From Bathymodiolus brooksi (taxonomy: Eukaryota > Mollusca > Bivalvia > Mytilida > Modiolidae), in assembly GCA_963680875.1 (NCBI GenBank), contig OY804589.1:26834353-26898352 (forward strand): 64,000 nt of DNA. The letters run 5' to 3'. This document shows, one piece after another, positions 53,101 to 59,100 of this stretch. Within the stretch, counting starts at the first letter, position 1; each line of letters begins with the position of its first letter. The translations under genes were made by a program, and so were the position numbers. The notes beneath the pieces are model-generated. The model saw nothing but the letters and a program-made list of their open reading frames with translations. It did no database searches and had not been told where the DNA came from.

Positions 53101-56100
53101 GAAGACAACAGGAGGAGATCAAGAGGATGAACGTCCATGGTGATGAAAAGGAAAGGCTCCTGAGGGAACACCAGGAACAGATGGAGAGCATGAGGACCAA
53201 CATGGAACAGGATCAGGCTAAGAGTAAGGCTAACCTCAAAGCCAGGCTGGACGCTAGGAGGAAAAATCGTATCGATTCTAACAAGGCCAAATTAGAAAAG
53301 GAATCCATACTAGATATTGATGCTGAACATCGTGGAGATCTGGCCAGAAAACGAGCTGAAGACAAGCTTACAGGTAAACTTCCACCAGTAGGTGGCAGTT
53401 TTGACTCAACACCAGGAGGAGGACCAAGTACTGGTACCCCAAGTTCATATTCACCAACAGGGAACCAGGAGCAGGACTGGGTTAACATGTTGATGATGTC
53501 ACCACTGTTTAAGCAAATCAATGATTTGGCAGAGATGTTAGACAAGACACCAGAAGGGGGTGTTCCAAGTGATAGAATTCTGGGTAATTGTTAAAACTTA
53601 ATAGAGTGTAAAATTCTAAATCTATTGCAATGTTAGAAAGATTTGATAATGTAGAAGTTATTATTTCGAAAGTAATTTCTATTTTCATTTAAGAGGAGAG
53701 CAGTGGGGTCTGTCTTTATAAATTCAAGAACCTAAAACAAAAGATTTTTCTAACTTAAATTTTGTGCATCAAATTTCCTAAAAATGGGTAGTATCAGTTA
53801 TAGAATAAACGTTAGAGAAAACTGAAGGGACAATCAAGAATGGACAATCTAGAGACACTGGCAACATATTGGGTACACAAGACACAGGACCAAAATAAAC
53901 GTTAGAGAAAACCGAAGAGACAATCAAGAATGGAAAATCTAGAGACACTGACAACATATTGGGTACACAAGACAAAGGACCAAAATAAACGTTAGAGAAA
54001 ACCGAAGAGACAATCAAGAATGGACAATCTAGAGACACTGGCAACATATTGGGCACACAAGACACAGGACCAAAATAAACGTTAGAGAAAACCGAAGAGA
54101 CAATCAAGAATGGACAATCTAGAGACACTGGCAACATATTGGGTACACAAGACAAAGGACCAAAATAAACGTTAGAGAAAACCGAAGAGACAATCAAGAA
54201 TGGAAAATCTAGAGACACTGACAACATTGGGCACACAAGACAAAGGATGAATACAAACAAAGCACAAAACCAGAACACAGGAAGTTAAAAAGATGAGCAG
54301 CACTAGCCCCCCAAAAAATCGAGGGTGAACGCAGGTGCTCGCCAAGGGTTAGCAGTTGCTGCTTTTTATAAGACCATGTTACTGATATACTCCTATGTAT
54401 GAAATATTACTGTCGCACTAGACACAGGACGAAGACACCACCAAAAACCACAACACAGAAAACTAAAACAATGAGCAACATGGACACCACCAAAAACTGG
54501 GGATGAACCCAGGTGCTCGCAAAGGTGTTTCTTATAGTTTGAATTATAGAGCTTAAAAATGAAATATCAGTGATCCTATAAAGGGTCCCTTCCCCTTTTT
54601 TATTTCCTTATTTTTGATATAAATTGAAAATAAATACAGTGGAACTTGTGCAATCTGACACCTGAGTTTTCCGACATCCTGTGTAATCAGACAAATATGT
54701 ATGGTCCCAAAGTATTTTTGTTAGCTAAAATAAAACCTAGGTATTCTGACATCCAGTACAATCCAACACATTTGCCTGTTCCCTGGGTGTGTCGGATTAG
54801 ATAGGTTCCAATGTATACTGTTTTGTACAAAATAAATGATAAAATTCCATGTATTAGTGGTTATGAATAAAAGACTGATTTCAGTATTGATATATTTGTA
54901 GGTGGTGATTATAGTCAGCCATACATGGATGTCAAGGATGCACAATGGCAGTGTAAAGGTGACCTTGCCCCTGTAGACATCAACAGTATCACACCAAGTC
55001 AATTCGTCGTCTACCGTTACGGAGTTTTCGTAATACGTCTTCTCAACCAGAGTATAGGAACACCCGAAGTTAGCCTCCTTTTGGCTTCCAACATGCCACC
55101 GAACAATTATGAAAAGAATGCTTTTAGAAACTCTGTCTTCTATGAACATGGTCGAAAGATTATGTTTGTACGCCGTGAACGAATGGAATCAATAGGTGAA
55201 TTTGTGGTTGTGATCTTGCATACGCTGGCACATATAAAGGTCGGAGACATGACAGATGATTCTAATGTCTTATTCTTAAGAGAATTCTACAAGGTAATTT
55301 TTATTTAGTAACATGAAAAAACATCATTGTTTCACTGGTGTTTATTTTCACTTTGACACACAGATATCAAATAGGAGATAACTGTATTGTATTTGAAAAA
55401 TTGCTTTCATCAATTGTTGATTTGACGCTTTCAAATTGTATTGACCAGTGATGCCTGCAAATCTTCAAAATGTAATTTTAGAATCGAAGTCAGAATGTGC
55501 AAAGGGTTTATTATATGGTAATGGAATTTACCATTACTCATGCGATAAGTTCCTATCAATTCTAAAGCTGTAAGTTTGATTCATGTTCATGCTGAAGTGT
55601 ACTTAAATCAATCTACAGTCCTCGAAATGAAAATTTGAATTTACTGGTCCAATTAAAATTCTAGAATTTATTTTATATATACAAAGTATATATATACAGT
55701 GAAACCTGCCCATGTGGTCACCTCTATTAAGCAGTCAACTCTATTAAAAGGTCACCTTTTCTTGTCCTGTCATAGAAAATTTCAAATGAATTGAACCCCT
55801 TTTAAGAGGTCACCTGTGTTATAAGGCCACTTTTTCTTTCTCCCATGGGAGACCTCTTAATACAGGTTTGACTGTATATCTAAATAAAATCTGAAAAAAA
55901 TCACTGGTCCGAACAAAGTTTTTCTGGTCTTGGGACGGGGAACTGGTGCTCATCTTGAGGACTGAATCTAATGTGATAATGTTGTGCAAAAGATCAGTAA
56001 TTTTCTACAGATACTCTAGTTTCCTCCACTAATAATACTAATTGCCATATTCAAAATATTAAGCTGTACAAAATACAGTAATATGTCATTTTAAACAAAC

Positions 56101-59100
56101 TAACTTTGACTTTGCGTTTACTCGATACAACATTATGTGATAAAGTTTGTCAGTGACTTGCGACAAGTCTGTGGTTTTTCTCTAGGTACTCTAGTTTCCT
56201 CCACCAATAAAACTGACCACAACAATATTACTGAAATATTGTTGAAAGTGACATTAAACACCATAAAACCAAACCAAACCAAGCCATTTCAAGCAAACTT
56301 AATTTGACTTTCCAGGCATTGAGGGTAGTCTGCCAAGACATGTTCTTCTCCAGGACAAATAATTCAGCTCCAGCCCAGTCAGTAATGGGTGCACCATCAG
56401 TAGGATCACGTACAGCACTAGAAGCTGCCCTCGGACAGACCAGGAGTGCTGATGAGAAGATGAACGTTGTAGGGGACCTTGTCGATATGAAGGTTGATGG
56501 ACCTACACAACTAGACTTCTCAGAACAGGTAACACATTCAATTCTGATTTTTGTTTTGCTAGGTAGAGAGTAGTTTTTGTGTTACCAACGAATAACAGAA
56601 CTATTTATAGCAGGAATATAGTTGAAAGTGGTATTAACCTCATATTACGATAATCTTACTTTATATGAAGGTTGATGGACCTACACAGCTAGACTTCTCA
56701 GAACAGGTAACACATTCAATTAAGATTTTTATGTTTTGCTAGGTAAAGAGTAGTTTTTATGTCGCCTATAAATATCAGAACTATTTATAGCAGAAATATA
56801 GTTGAAAGTGGTGTTAAACTCAGATTATGATAATCTTATTTTCCACATACCCATCATTGTTATGAATATGCATGAAAAATTAACCAATTAATTCCAACCA
56901 GGTTATATGCAGGTTTTCATGATTATTCAAGATTCTGTCAAATTCATAAATTAACATTTGTTATTTTACAGAGAATGTCTCAGAGATTATATGGCTCAGA
57001 AACACTCGCTAGTAACGCACGACTCAGACAACACCTCATGTCTAATGGAGGAATAATGACAACCAGTGACTTTGTCAGTGTACGCATGGCTGAACTTAGA
57101 GGAATTAAAAGTCCACTTACCTCACCCAAAGCAAGGTTAGTTTTTAGAGCTTTGTTAATGTACGTACGGTAGAACTTCACTGAGGTATAGTCCACTTATC
57201 TCTCTTAATACAAGGCAAGTTGTTTTAGCTTTGTCAGTGTATGCATGGCAGAACTTCAAGGAATCAAAAGTCCTCGTATAAATAAACGTTACAGAATACC
57301 AAAGGGCCAATCAAAAATGGACAATCCAGAGACAAGACAAAGAAAAACAAAAACAAAAACACAACACAACACAATATGAGTTGGACACCACTATACGCAA
57401 ACAAACACAAACAACGTAAATAAGACGTATGCCCTCCTACATACAACTAGAGGTAAAGACGAACCGAACGTCGTTTCCATAGGAAAATTGCAAAGAAAAC
57501 CACAACATGGACCTCAGAACGTAAAGACACATAATAGGACAACACAAAAAACTAAAAAGATGAGGCAACAAATATTCCACCAAAAAAACAGGTGAACTCT
57601 GGTGTACAAAAATTTAACTTTGCAAGCTTTAGTGGTACATGTACAATGAAGCTTGTCTTAAAGAGACAACTCTTTTTTTGTCACCGAAAAATAGTCTTTC
57701 AAAAGAGATGGTCTCTCAATAGAGGTTTAATCTAAATGGTTAATGAAGAGTTGTGACATTTTAAAGTGGCCTCTCAAAAGAGGGTATTGTCTCATTGAAG
57801 AGGTCTCTCAAGACAAGTTTAACTGTAGTATAAGTGCTGATTGCATAACTAGTTATAAATCTAATCACCATGTGATGTGACCATATGACTCTCTCTTTAT
57901 GGAACAAAAAAAACATATTTCCACAAGGGGGTCGTCGTGGTCGTGATCGTATGGTAGTTGGATTTACAACTACCTGTGCAATCAGTGCCTATCACCACTA
58001 AAGTTGTGAGTTCAAACCCTGTTCATGGCGAGGTGTACTTGATACAACATTATGTGATAAAGTTTATAAGTGACTTGCGACAGGTCGGTGGTTTTCTCCG
58101 GCTACTCCGGTTTCCTCCACCAATAAAACTGACCGCCACGATGTAACTGAAATACTGTTAAAAGTGGCGTTAAACACCATAAACCAAGCAACCATATTTC
58201 TACAACGTAGTCGTATTTCATAGAAGTATTTGTATATTTACAGTCCGAGGAAACAGATAGCACCTCCACCAGTTGGGTCTACTAGAGATTTATTGGACTC
58301 TAAATTAATGGACCTTGAGAGTAAAAACGACAGTCTAAATGAACAACTAGCTCAGGTATTTAATACTTTATTGTAACCTGTACGTATTGGCACAGTAGAA
58401 ATTCTGTAATCGGTAGCCCCCGTCTTATAAGGTCACTCCTTCTACAATGAAAGTGCTCTGAAAAGACGGGTGACCTCTCTTGAAGGGAACAATTTAGTTG
58501 TATTTTACTTTATTGACAAATTGGACATTTACCCTTTGATGTGTGTCGCTGCTGAAGTCTGGATCACTGAATTGACCTTGATCCACAAAAATAGTAGGTC
58601 AGTTCGTAACTCGCATGCGCCAGTTTATCGGCCCATCTGACGTAAAACACATTATGAAGTCACTAATAAAAACAATAAGGTCTGTTCTGAAGGCCTCGAC
58701 AGACATTATCACAAATATCTTAGCTCGTCCTATCGGACTCATTGAGATATTACCGATAATGTCTGTCTCGACCTTCAAAATTGCCATTATTCTAAATATC
58801 TCAGTGCATCTGAAATCTGGCCTGATATAAGAGGTGGCCTTTTGTGAGAGGGGCCTTATAAGAGGGGGGCTACATGTACTAGCTGATTTGCTCTAATGAT
58901 AATTTTACTAGTGCTATCATAGTTTCTGAAGAAAACGTGGTCAGTTGTGTATATTTAAATTTAATGTGAATACTGCATTCTGATTGGCTGGTCTGCCTGG
59001 AGCAACATTTGTTATACATGATAATTTGGGTTGGTATTATGACGTTGCCAACGTATTCATTCACCACAGACAAATTCAAATAGTCCCATTAAATAATCGT

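Noticed and set aside
53778..54278. 166-codon minus-strand frame with hydrophobic 30-residue repeats
   Set aside because: Follows the 90-bp tandem unit, which belongs to a dispersed repeat also found without a frame at 57.3 kb.
54902..55293. Active metalloprotease call for exon 22
   Set aside because: The motif is HTLAH, without the catalytic Glu of HExxH, and no clear third ligand is visible.
20513..58195. tRNA genes at SINE heads
   Set aside because: B-box-like GTTCGAATCC motifs are present, but no cloverleaf with matching acceptor stem and anticodon arm can be drawn; they are SINE promoters.
58599..58830. Overlapping frames on both strands at 58.6-58.8 kb
   Set aside because: Explained by the central inverted repeat of the 58413-58873 element.
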